The translations under genes and the position numbers were made by a program. The notes under the pieces are model-generated. The model saw only the letters and a list, made by a program, of their open reading frames with translations, was not told the origin of the DNA and searched no databases. This document shows, piece after piece, positions 20,419 through 31,849 of a stretch of 64,000 bases of DNA (position 1 is its first letter; every line of letters begins with the position of its first letter). The stretch is from the NCBI GenBank assembly GCA_963693315.1, contig OY856187.1:117407166-117471165 (forward strand), written 5' to 3'. The DNA is from Diogma glabrata. Lineage: Eukaryota; Arthropoda; Insecta; Diptera; Cylindrotomidae.

Positions 20419-23400
20419 TTGATTGAAAAGCTATGTAGTTCTATTCAAAATATTTTTTATACAAATTTTCTTGATCATTTTTCAAGGAGCCTGAAGTCAT
20501 ATAAAAAATTGTTAACTGATTTGAAACATGTCCCCAAACTCATTGCTCATAATCAATTACAATTCAAACTGGGTGGCGCACATCGAACTGAAGGTGAGAA
20601 AGCTCTCAGGAATGCGATGTCCTGAAAAAAAGTCATATATTAAATTCGCTATACTTCGCGTAATTCCATTCTGTATTTGTATTATCATTCCAAATCGATT
20701 AATCACTCCTAAAACTGAGCCTTGGTTCACGCGGGATGTTGATGAAGCAGTGAGGAATAAACGCAAAGCATTTAAGACGTATAACGCTAATAAAACACCT
20801 GAAAACCATAGCGCCTATGTCATAAGAAAGCCAGAAATATTAGTAAATTCAAAATAGACCTGGACAAAGAAGCGTTTATCCAGAAGAAAGCAAAGAAATT
20901 CGCCGAGCACCCATCTGGCTCACGTAGTTTCTTTCAGGCAGTTAAATCAGTCCAGAGCAATTTTACTCGATCCTCTATTCCAACCTTAGTTCTGAATGAC
21001 ATTCCCGTGAGGGACTCGAAAGAGAAGGCGGATCTTTTGGGTCGTATTTTCGCAGAAAACTCAAACATAGTTGAACCTCCCCATTCTCCTACACTCATTC
21101 CCCCAGTTGTAACGAAAATGAAACCAATTATTTTTCGTTGCAATATTGTACGGAAAATGCTTCTTTCTATCAATATCAACAAATCTGCTGGTCCCGACGG
21201 TATTCCACCCTTCATTCTTGAAAACTTTGCTAGGCAACTAGCTCCAATTTTAACAAAAGTTTTCTATTTATCTTATAAAACCGGAATATTTCCCGATTCT
21301 TGGAAGCTGGCCAGTGTTCAACCCATATCAAAGAAAAGCAGTAAGATAGATCCTAACAATTATAGACCAATTGCAATTCTGTCGGTTTTAGCTAAAATAT
21401 TTGAAAAATATGTTAACTACAATTTAATAGATTATTTGGAGGTATCGCGAATTATTGATGATAAACAGTATGGTTTTTGTAGAAGTCATGCAACAGGTTA
21501 TCTGTTAGCCTACGTATCCCATCTTTGGAACAAATCGCTGGAAAACCATGGTGAAACATTCAGTATTTCACTTGACATTTCTAAAGCATTTGATAAAGTG
21601 TGGCATAAAAATCTCATAGCTAAATTATAATCTTATGGCATAGACCATCTTACTGTCTCATGGATTCATAGTTTTCTTACAGGTCGCCAATTTCATGTTA
21701 ATTTAGATGGTATCACATCCAATATTTTCACAACCAATGCTGGGGTTCTCCAAGGTTCTGCACTCTCACCAACCTTGTTTCTTCTATACATTAATGACTT
21801 ACTTATTTCCACAGTGCACCCAATCCATAGTTTTGCTGATGACAGCACATTGCATGCATAACATGCATCTCCTAAATTTCGATCTCCTACTGCAGTTACC
21901 ACTGATAGAGAGCTGCTAATTGATTCTATCAACAAAGATCTGGAGCGTATAATGGAATGGGGAGATCGTAATCTTGTAGTATCTGCAAACAAATATCCAA
22001 ACACCTAAACTCCCAAACTAACATCTCGCTAACATTCTTATAAATTTCGAATCTAGTATCTCTGAATATTCTAAATTAATTAATAACATTCCTCAATATC
22101 CAAATATAAATTCAAAATAAATAGTCCAACAAAAACGCAACACTGACCTAAACTCTAGTTTTCCATTTTCAATCGTTCTCAATTATATATCAAAATTTCA
22201 CAACCGTACATTTATTCCAATTTTATTAAAACAATATTTCCGCGATGAAAACCAAAATCTTTATTTAAATTAAAATTAAAATAAGCGCTAAATTCGCGAA
22301 ATTACATTACATAATTTTTAAATGACAAAAAACTAAAAAATGGTCAGTGGGTCGTTTTCATTGCAATACCAATTAATAATAAATATCAATTTAAAAATCA
22401 ATTTCAAATCGTAATCAATTTAAAATTATAAAAGAAATATTTTGATTAACAATTAGGCAGTCAGTGTTCAGACAATTACCGAAGTCTTTTACAAAAAATC
22501 AATTAAACAGTCGTTTTTAGCAATTAAGAAATTTAAACTAAGTCAGTTTTTATAGTCAATTCACTTAAAATCAGTTTTTCTTAAATAAATCAATAAAATC
22601 AGTTTTTTCAAAACAAAACAAGCAAGTGAGTTAAGGTAGTCGGAAAAATCCATCAAGTGAGATTTACACAAAAATCAAATCAAGTCGGTCGTTTAAAAGT
22701 AAACAATTAAATCTTGAAACCAATTTAAAAACCAATCGTTATCGAATAAGCTATTTCAAATCATTCGTTTATAACAAATTAATAGAACTGTAGAATTAAA
22801 TTAATTATAATTATTATAAAGTGCAAATAATAAAAAACTTTATATAAATATAAAAAGAAGTACAATCTTTTAATAATAAAGTTGAGATAAAATTCAAGTT
22901 CCGGATATTAAGTGAGTTTTTCGTGAATCTAAGTCCAATGTTTTAAGTGCTCTATACAAAACTACTAGTGTCAACGTAGATATAGCCCATCATACTAGCT
23001 AGTACAACAATAACGCCACAACGTTTTGGTAGTGTGTAAATAGTAGTGGCACCACATCTTGCAACAGAAATAAAAAGTAGTGTTGCTATAATTTTGGCAC
23101 TACAATTTATCATATAGTAGTGTTATACTATCATTGGCACTACATTTAATTAACATAGTAGTGTACGTTAATAATTTGCACTACAATCTTGTTTCATTTA
23201 ATCCAACCAAATCAAAACCATGCCGTCTTTCACGAATAGAGCGACATAAAAATTTCCCTATTAAAATAGGCCATGAGGAATTGCGTGAGGTTGAATCAGT
23301 TAGACTTCTTGGAGTGGATATTCAAAATAACCTAAAATGGAATAAACATGTGTTCAACCTCGCTAAATCTGCAATGCAAAAATTAGGATTCTTGAGTCGA

Positions 23401-23900
23401 TGTAAAAAGTTTTTCAATCCCGAGCAAATTTTGCTAATCTTCAAGTCCTTTATTCGTCCATGTATGGAGTACTGCTGTCACGGTTGGGGAGGTGCTTTTC
23501 AGTCAACAATAAAATGTCTAGACTCTGTACAAAGAAAAGCAATACGTTGATTGGTAATACCGAACTAACGGCCCAGCTTGATTCACTCCAGCACAGAAGA
23601 AATGTGGCTGAATTGTCAATCTACTATAAATATAACTTTAGTGAACTCTCCTCTAAGGAAATTCAAAATATCCTTCCATCGTGTGCGCAGTATAATCGAC
23701 AAACAAGAGCTGCCGAGTTATCCCATCCATTTGTTGTACAAATACCTCGTTGTAGAACTGTGTCCTAGACCCAGAACGACTATTTTAATAGAGTGGCCAA
23801 ATTGTGGAACTCAATGCCTTCCTTTGTATTTCCCGATGAATTTTCCCCTCAGGCATTTAAAGAAAATGTCCATCATCACTTTAAACAATTAGTATAGTTA
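20419..23900 (+). mobile_element. LINE C (jockey/CR1-like), interrupted by a solo LTR and inactivated
   Basis: Plus-strand frames give a pre-RT linker (PWFTRDVDEAVRNKRKAFKT), then RT: NKSAGPDGIPPFIL, YRPIAILSVLAKIFEKYV, LDISKAFDKVWHKNLI, GSALSPTLFLLYINDL and FADDSTLH. The late-RT part resumes at 23186 with VRLLGVDIQNNLKWNKHV, followed by LDSLQHRRNVAELSIYYKY and a tail ending near 23892. In-frame stops at about 21628 and 21860, frame changes in the tail and the 1.2-kb insertion at 21975-23185 kill it. The endonuclease is missing. It is related to the minus-strand LINEs at 29870 and 31850. Confidence 0.8.
21975..23185. mobile_element. Solo LTR (Gypsy-type), 1211 bp, with 4-bp target duplication
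   Basis: The insertion starts TGTAGT and ends ACTACA, a 6-bp inverted terminus with the TG..CA borders of LTRs. ATCT occurs directly before (21971-21974) and directly after (23186-23189). Removing it and one ATCT restores the LINE reading frame around GDRNLV. There is no internal coding sequence, so it is a solo LTR left by recombination. The last 250 bp hold several GTAGTG and GGCACTACA blocks about 45-50 bp apart. A 4-bp duplication and TGTA-type end fit Gypsy-group elements. Transcriptional direction is unknown. Confidence 0.85.
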
Positions 23901-24249
23901 TCCCTATATCCCCATTCCTTCCATTTCCTCATCTCCTTCCTTTATAGTTGACATGGTATCTTCGGATATTCAAAGAGTCTAAATAATGAATATTTCATAT
24001 TTAGTGTGCTACACATGTCTAACTAATACACATGTCTAACTAAAAAAAATCATACCTGGTGCCAATAACTGAATTGTTCAGCTATGCAACGCTGCTCATA
24101 ATCTTATTATCTAAAAATAATAATTTATTTTTTTTTTATTTATTTCGCGTATGGTTTTTGTTGTGACACATTAAAAACAAAAATAAAACTTAAAATAGAT
24201 AGATTTTCCTATGAAATCTACATAAAACAAAACATGAATACACATTAAA
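23901..24249. other. No gene seen
   Basis: AT-rich flank of LINE C with a T-run near 24128. There is a duplicated ACACATGTCTAACTA at about 24012 and 24029, and nothing else recognisable. Confidence 0.35.
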
Positions 24250-24993
24250 TGAGTTTACAATCAGTTTGATTGCGCGTCTTTTAGTTAAAAATTAAAAAGT
24301 AAAATATTAAAATATTTGAACATTGGGCAGAATATTTGAACAATAGATGCTTACATCGAGTGAGTCTATCCATGCTACTACATCGGGAGTTGCCAATTGG
24401 ATGTTTGAGATGTCGCCATTGTATGAGATGTCGCCATTGTATGAGATGTCGCCATTGTATGAGATGTCGCCATTGTATTTCATACGCCCGCTGCAAGCCG
24501 CCCCTAACATGGAGAACAGACGCTTTCTGCACATTTATATAGCGAGCCGCTTGATCCAACACAGACACCCGCTCCAAGCCGCCCCTAACATGGAGAACGC
24601 CAATGACTCGCTATGGTGCAGAATCATTAAGTATAAACAGTATTTACTCTGCCCCTCTCAACTACACCAACCTAATTCTGTTAGCGTTACCCAGGTAGTA
24701 CGGCGTGCACGTAGAATTTCGGATTTTTGCTACTCCGTCGCTACAACAATAAAAACTGAACACTTAGAAAGAGTGTTAAATCAACAACATCGATGTTGTT
24801 ATTCTGCAGGAAACGCATGCAGCAGATGAAGTGCAACCTACCTCTAGAGGAAACATTGCACCCATGTACTTACACAGACTGACAACGATATACATCTTAT
24901 TGTTGTTGATATATCGGACACGAAGATTGTTAACGTATACAAGCCCTCAAATGCTGCGTGGCCAGCTGCTACCTACCAGGCAACTATAAATAT
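24250..24993 (+). mobile_element. 5' fragment of a LINE with endonuclease start (D)
   Basis: Downstream of repeat-rich leader sequence, INNIDVVILQETHAADE (from about 24780) is the first motif of an AP-type LINE endonuclease. After a frameshift, DNDIHLIVVDISDTKIVNVY and KPSNAAWPA continue it up to about 24985. The rest of the element is absent. The leader contains two copies of CAAGCCGCCCCTAACATGGA (about 24496 and 24576) and an 18-bp tandem repeat. Confidence 0.65.
24407..24478. repeat. 18-bp tandem repeat, four copies
   Basis: The unit GAGATGTCGCCATTGTAT occurs four times without interruption (24407, 24425, 24443, 24461). Because 18 is a multiple of three, an overlapping plus-strand frame reads EMSPLY four times. 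It lies in the leader of a LINE fragment and is probably not translated. Confidence 0.95.
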
Positions 24994-27360
24994 ATAGGTT
25001 TGTTTTTGTTTTTTAGAACCACAATTGTGTGCGTTATTAGTCTTAATAGAATAAAATAAACAGCGATTAATTTCATTCTGTTGCGTGAATGCGAAACACA
25101 GTAAAACAATTCGTTTGATTCTTTGAACTCTGAAATAAATTTTTTTGATTGTATTTTATAAATAATTTGATTTCAAATTCAAGATTTTATTAAGATTTTT
25201 ATCTATACGATAGCAATGGATCTAACCATCATGTAGTTTAGAATTATAAGACACTAGAAATGAATGTATTCAATTGAATAGAATGAAAAATTGCTTTGGA
25301 AAGCGAAAGATCCGTAACAAATGTTTTATTTCAATTCCGGTCGGTTAACCATTTAACAAATTTTTATCTCGTCGCTGGTCGCAACGCTCATTTAGTAATT
25401 TACATATTATATTTATAACACATCACATTAGATTCGTGTTTAATGAATTTTATTCTCTCGCAAATTTGTAAACCTCGAAAAATAAAATATGCCATTAAAC
25501 GCTGACCCAATAAAATTATAATCCTGTGTTCCGCAGCAATCACACAACAGAGCAAAATCGAGAGCACACAATTATGGGTGTAAAAAACAGAAAAATTAGT
25601 CGTCAGTTTAGTGTAAAAAAGAGGTCAACCTCGGAATGAGAGATAATAAGCTGAATTTTCGTATATACCTTCATTTTGGCGTTCTAAAAGTTATCCCATA
25701 AGTCTCATAAAATCTCGTGTCTGCATCGTAAGTTATTCAAGGTCAAAATTAATAAAAAAGGTTATTCGCGATTATCTCGGTTTCTATTGCTCCAATGACG
25801 TTAATAGGTAAGCGCACAGCACTCAGCCATATGTACTGTAATGCAAGGTCAACCGTGAATATCTGTGAATATTACCTTGAACTTTGAATAATTGTCGTTT
25901 ATTCTCGTTTCCGATCTCGGCAACGACGGACATAAAATTTTGAAAATTATGACTGGTTATGATTTGAGTTTTATTTGTGAGAAACCATACTTGCAGAATG
26001 TGATTTTGATAATGTGATGCGTGGCTTGAAAACTTAAAAAACTGCAAGTATCGATTGAAATGATGGTCACATAGACTTCGTCTTCTTAAACATTTTAACT
26101 TCTGTGAATGTGCATATTGAGTGTCGAAAAGTGTACATCAGTAAAAAATCCATAGCGGCATTGAAACGACGTTTAGAAGAAGATCAACCTTTATTATCAC
26201 CCAGTGTACCGAGAACATTTGAAAGTTACTTTACTGTCGCTGTAAAAATATAAAAGTTACTTGCGGCAGTTACTAGCGGCAGCAAAGTTAAATTTTACAG
26301 CCGTTCGCCGAAAAAAATAATAAAATCTTAAATCAAAAAAGGAAATTTTGCTTTCGAATAACATTAAATAAATTGTTACAATTATAATTAATTAAAACTT
26401 AAAACAAACAAACCTTTGCATATAGGTACATAAGAATGTAACCGCTGCTTTTCTCTTTATTTTTTCAATACTCGGCTCAAACGTATCACTTGTAGTTGTG
26501 TTCTGCTTTGATGACTTCTTCGTGTTTGGGCAGCTTAAAAAACTAGACCAATCGAATCACGACAAATACTGATCTTCGTGCTATGAGTATTAAGTTTTGC
26601 CGTCGATGATTTTTGTAAAAAGGGCAATACTAGCTTTGCCCCAGTTGATCAACAGTGCCGCCTTATTACGTACCTTCGACACTTTGAACTCGACCAATTG
26701 TTATGGAGCAATTTTACTTATGGCCAGCTAAAATCGATCGACGTTTCTAGATCATCAGCTACTATTATTCAAAGCAATGGAAGTAGGCCACCTTTGAGAA
26801 CAGATAAGAGTTTGTAATAGTTTCGAATTAGGCACTTAGTGTAGCCGTTATTGGCAAAATCTGTAACATTTTCATAAGCCACACACTGCTATATGTGTAA
26901 ACATGATTTCTTAGTACCCATTTCAATGTTTGCATTAAAATGAACTATCAAAGCGTTCTTGTATGTCGATAAATATACAGACAAGTGCCTCCTTGTAACT
27001 CAGGCGGGTTCTCAATTGTTTTCACCACAGCGCAGTTTCATTAATTTTTTCTGTTTGATAAGCAATACTTTTGGTCGCAGAATCTGAAGGACAAAAGTAT
27101 TCACTATCATTATTTGCCGTACTTACTGTTGTTGAACTCTGAAAGTGTATTTGTAGTGGTGTATGGTGTCAGTGCAATTTGTCGTGTTTGTCTGTACCGT
27201 CTGATTAGATGTGTACCAAAATTTGATGTGGTTAGATAAAAGTAGGTTTTGGGGTCGAGTTGCAGCATAAAGATTATGCATAGCATTGGATAGCTCTTTC
27301 TAGTTGTTCCTTTCAAGTTATCCGATTTGTTTGTTATAATTTGTTAGAATTGAAATCAAA
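24994..27360. other. Long unannotated AT-rich region
   Basis: I found no convincing gene in this 2.4 kb. One stretch at 26115-26252 on the plus strand has an open frame containing KRRLEEDQPLLSPSVPRT that looks protein-like, but it has no start, splice context or family match. Minus-strand frames at 25823-26047 and 27110-27316 look like chance. Other transposon debris may be present but is too decayed to name. Confidence 0.35.
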
Positions 27361-27379
27361 TTTTTATTCAACAGCATAA

Positions 27380-29401
27380 ACCGATTTCGCTGAGAGGAAT
27401 AGGATAGATATCATAGCTCTGCAAGAAATTAGACAGCCGGTAATCGGAAAACAGCATTTGGATAGTCACTCTCTATTCTGTAGTGGTCATACTTCTCGAA
27501 GAGAATTTAGAACTGGCTTTCTTGTTTGTGCACACATACAAGAAGCCTGATAAAATTCATTCCGGTCAATGAGAGGATCGGCTACCTACGGGTACGCGGT
27601 ACATACAACAATATTTCTCTTACTGCCGTGCATGAACCTACTGAAGCTAAAACCGTCGACGACAAGGATAATTTCATAGCACATGGCATTTCATAGCACA
27701 TAGCACTGGAAGAGGTTATGAAACAAACACCAGTACGCGACTTCATAATGGTTCTTGGTGACTTTAATGGGCAGGTTGGTAGAGATATCTCTTATGGAAG
27801 TGTGGTGGGCCCCATCGAATGATAATGGTGAAAGGATGACTGAGTTTGCATTATCAAATAATTTTAGAATTGCCAGTACTTTCTTTCCGCATCGATCGAT
27901 TCATAAGCATACTTGGGTCTCACCGAATGGAAACACTCGAAATCAAATTGATCACGTGCTTATAACAGCACGTTTCTTTTCTAGTGTTCTGAATGTGTGA
28001 TCCTTTAGAGGTGCATACATTGGAAGTGACCACTTCCTTGTATGTGCTAAAATAAGGTTTCACTTTCCAAATCCAGGCATTCCAAAATTCAATCAACGGA
28101 AACGTTTTAACATCTCAAACTAAAGAATGCTGAAACAGAAGAGAAATATCAAAACCATATTGTCGAAACATTGGTGAAATCAAGATACATTACTGCAGAC
28201 GTCGATAAGTCATTTTATTGCCTCAAAGATGCTGTTTTAAGCGCTGCTGAGGGAATACTTGGACGACCACAACACCACTCCCAGAAGCCATGGATGGATC
28301 AAGCATGTTTTGACGTTATCCAATACATAAGAGATTGCTATTTGAAATGTCTACAAGGACGCAACACCAGGTCCACGAAGGAGAACTATAAACAGGCAAG
28401 ACTAGCCGTTACAAAGCTATGTAGACGAACGAAGAGAGAATGGTGGAAGAGACAGTATGAGGTGGTTAAAAGCTTCAATAAGGAACATCAATCGCGTAAT
28501 TTCTTTCAACAGGTAAGGGACCTCAAACTAGAGAAGGGACCTTAAGAACTAGAGAAGGGAAACTTAAAGAAGGGACCTCAAACTAGATCGACCGCTATTC
28601 CAAACGCAGATGGGGAGCTACAAGTAGACCTTAAAAATATTTTAGATACTTGGGCCGCTTATTTTGAGAATCTTCTCAACTTAAGTGACCAGCAAAAAGT
28701 CGGGCGACGAGCAAAGCTTATTCGTGCGTCAAGGGTACATGTAGACGAACCAACCAAAGAGGAATTCGAAGCGGCGCTGTCAAAATTAAATAAAGCACTT
28801 GTATCGAAGATATAACATCTGAAATGATTGTACATGGTGGTGAAAATCTATCCTTTAAAACTGTTTGAACTTGTTCAAATGATCTGGAGGATTGAAACTA
28901 TGCCACAGGACTGGAACTCAGCTATGCTGATACCAATCTATAAAAAGGGTAATCGCCTACAATGTGCAAACTACAGAGGAATCGCTCTCCTCTGCACAGC
29001 ATATAAGATCTTTTCATACATTTTGCTAGCCAAAATCAATACTTTTGCTGAACAACTATTTGGAGAATATCAGTGTGACTTCCGGCAATACTGAGGTACC
29101 ACCAATGCACTTTTCTCGATAAGGATGATTTTGGAAAAGTGTCGAGAGCTCAACATACCTGTGTACCAACTCTTCATTGATTTCAGGCAGGCCTACGACT
29201 CTCTCGAACGAGAGACTCTATGGTCTGCTCCGGTGTCAATGGGAATCCCTGGTAAACTGGTATCACTATGCAAAATGACAGTACAGAACTCTCAATGCTG
29301 TGTACGAGTAGAGAACGAAATATCAAAGTTTTTTAAAATCGACTCCAGGTTAAGACAAGGTGATGCTATCTCTACTACACTCTTTAATCTAGCCTTGGAA
29401 T
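27380..29401 (+). mobile_element. RTE-like LINE fragment (endonuclease and partial RT)
   Basis: Plus-strand sequence carries endonuclease motifs in order: RIDIIALQEIRQP (about 27400), IMVLGDFNGQVGRD (about 27747), HTWVSPNGNTRNQIDHVLI and GSDHFLVCAKIR (about 28020). It then enters RT with YRGIALLCTAYKIFSYILLA and LFIDFRQAYDSLERETLW, followed by SRLRQGDAISTTLFNLALE. The QAYDSLER motif and endonuclease layout are typical of the RTE clade. Several stops and shifts inactivate it. The copy runs into the assembly gap at 29402, so the YADD region and 3' end are not visible. Confidence 0.8.
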
Positions 29402-29601
29402 NNNNNNNNNNNNNNNNNNNNNNNNNNNNNNNNNNNNNNNNNNNNNNNNNNNNNNNNNNNNNNNNNNNNNNNNNNNNNNNNNNNNNNNNNNNNNNNNNNN
29501 NNNNNNNNNNNNNNNNNNNNNNNNNNNNNNNNNNNNNNNNNNNNNNNNNNNNNNNNNNNNNNNNNNNNNNNNNNNNNNNNNNNNNNNNNNNNNNNNNNNN
29601 N
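29402..29601. other. Assembly gap (200 N)
   Basis: Exactly 200 unknown bases, a conventional gap size, located inside a LINE RT domain. True length and content are unknown. Confidence 1.
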
Positions 29602-29869
29602 AAAATCCCCATTATAATTAATCTTTTTTTTAAATTAGTAAATTTAAATATTTTAACTATTGGCTGTATTTGTATTAAATCAGAGATTAATTAACGTTTT
29701 TTCTTATTATTTTCCTTTTTTAAATGAAATAACAATGTAGTAATACAATATGTATTAAATAATGTGATAATAAAATACTATGGAATTTTGGGAATCGTAA
29801 TTACGTAGATGTGTTTTTGGTAACACTATTATTGCTACATAGGCTAATATATTTCAAAGGTATTAATTT

Positions 29870-30412
29870 TTTTTAATAAAAAATTGTTGTTATAGGAATT
29901 ACTACAATATGCGTCACAACAACACATAGATGCCTTTAAGACCTAGGTCTTACAACAAAATGCGTTCTGAGGTGCAGATGAACGCTTTTTTTTTTTAAAC
30001 TTTATGGACTAACTCCCACGAGACTATTAATTCAGGCAAAGTATTCCATTTGTACGATGCGCGGACCTCTACATTCTGTCACTATGACAGTTCGTGATCT
30101 CAATAGTTTGACTGTTTGCGCAAACCGATTGACGTGTAAGACGGGACAAAGAATATGGTTGAGGCATAATGGGTCGACGATTTCATCCGAGCACACTGGG
30201 GACGATATTTATAAAAAACAACGAGATCAGCAACAGTGCGACGATGATGTAGGGAATCAGGATTTGATGTTAAATTTCGATCACCCACAAGAGCTAGGAT
30301 GGAAACTGATGCAGCGCCTCAAACTTGGCAACAGTACTCCACAAATGAACAGAACCAAATATATTTCTAAAATTTTAACAGAATGCCTGGAAAAACACTA
30401 GACATGTATTCC
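29870..30412 (-). mobile_element. 3' end of a LINE (same family as 31850-34370)
   Basis: A T-run at about 29868 marks the poly(A) side, followed by the shared 3' UTR block (GCGTCACAACAACACA, CCTTTAAGACCTAGGTC). On the minus strand a frame (30100-30288) reads GDRNLTSNPDSLHHRRTVAD, the late-RT signature also seen at 23540 and 32300. It is 5'-truncated at about 30412, typical of incomplete reverse transcription. Confidence 0.7.
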
Positions 30413-30569
30413 ATAAAAAAACAAAATGTTGTCATCTTTTTTTGTCTCCTTGAGTTGTCACCTTCGGCTCAACTCTCAATATGGATTACGGTACACCTGA
30501 CTCCACGTTTTGAATGGATTCAATCGCGGGCTAGTAAGTAAGCAATAACGCCGCTGGTGTTATTATAAA

Positions 30570-30715
30570 TATACAACAACTAAATTGTTTTACAACAAGA
30601 ATAAACACCAGAAACTAACAGTTGATTGTAAAAATTTCCAGAAGAACACAGCGTCAAATATAATACACAGAATATTTCTATTTTATTAGACATTTACCTT
30701 TTATTTAAATTGAGT
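30570..30715. repeat. Copy of a dispersed repeat also present at 54310-54500
   Basis: Shared blocks include GTTGATTGTA, AAATTTCCAG and a TAATACACA-AATATTTCTATT stretch, in the same order and on the same strand as at 54400-54470. It may be a piece of an LTR. Ends are not defined. Confidence 0.5.
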
Positions 30716-31849
30716 TATTAAAATATTTATTAAATTTTTCCGGAATATTCTTTATGAAATGTTTCTTTTCTAAGAAGTGCAACACAGTTTTTATTTATTT
30801 CACAATCATCTGTTTCTCAGAAGTGAAACAACAATTGATGAAGATGTACATAGGGTGTTTCATTGATTTTTTAATAGAAATTTGTTTTGTATTTCCTTAC
30901 GATTCTTATCGCACATTGTGCCGGGTCTTATTTGATCGCTAGGCAGTTGTATATTCTGTTTGACAAATTTGTAAACATCTCAAGTGCTGTTTGATTTGGT
31001 TGACCATTGACATATTCTTTCGCAGGTAATCCTAAGTATTTTCCGTGGTCTTATGAAATGTTGATCTGTATGTCATCGAAAGTAGAGTTTTATGTTGATC
31101 AGAGTTTCGCATTGGTTCTTAGTAATTACTTTAACAGAAACTCCTTCAATGTAACGTAAGAGAGAACACATGCCATCTGACGGCGGATGCGAAGATTTCG
31201 GCCTGATTTTGTCAGTTCTGAGGATTGTCTAGAAGCAATTTCTTTCCATACTAGTTTGCAGTCCCTTTTAAACTTGATGGTGAATGCAAGATTCGGTTCT
31301 TTCAATGAATCTCTTTGGATGGTTTCAATAGTTCACTCCTAATCAGATAATAGCACTTACAGTAATCGTACAAGATGTTATCATTAATTTTCTGTCGGTT
31401 ACTTTGTATACGCTTCACTTGTCATAGTCGTCTTAATAAACGCATCAGCATTACTAGGTGCAGTAATCACCCTTTCAATGTTCAATGTCCAAGACGTACC
31501 CTTGAAAGCGTTCGATCCAGCGTCATTTGTATCGTTGTGTTATTGACCTGGAGTAAGCATTTTAATATACGAGTTTGTAATGCACAGTAATGATTGATGT
31601 ATTCCACAATAGCAATAATTCCTTCCGGACTACGTAATAGTTTCGCTCCGGCTTGGTTAGAATTTTGAAGAATATGCTATCCTCCTCTACTGCTGACAGA
31701 TCAGCATTGCTATAAATAACCTTCTTCTTATCTTATCCTTCTTCTACCTTCTTATTATTATCAACACTGAAGCTATTTTTCTCTCAATCTACATCTGCGA
31801 TTTCTGTATGCTATCTAGTAACCGTTACTTTTGGCTGCTTTGTTCAAAA
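30716..31849. other. Unannotated region
   Basis: Short ORFs only. Base composition between 31000 and 31700 is less AT-rich than the surroundings and looks like decayed coding DNA of a transposon, but I could not match it to a family in any frame. Confidence 0.35.

Noticed and set aside
24347..24829. 160-codon ORF with EMSPLY repeats as a host gene
   Set aside because: It overlaps the start of a LINE endonuclease in another frame and consists largely of duplicated leader sequence.
26115..26252. Protein-like frame with KRRLEEDQPLLSPSVPRT
   Set aside because: Isolated, lacks start and splice signals, and I know no family match; kept only as a remark.
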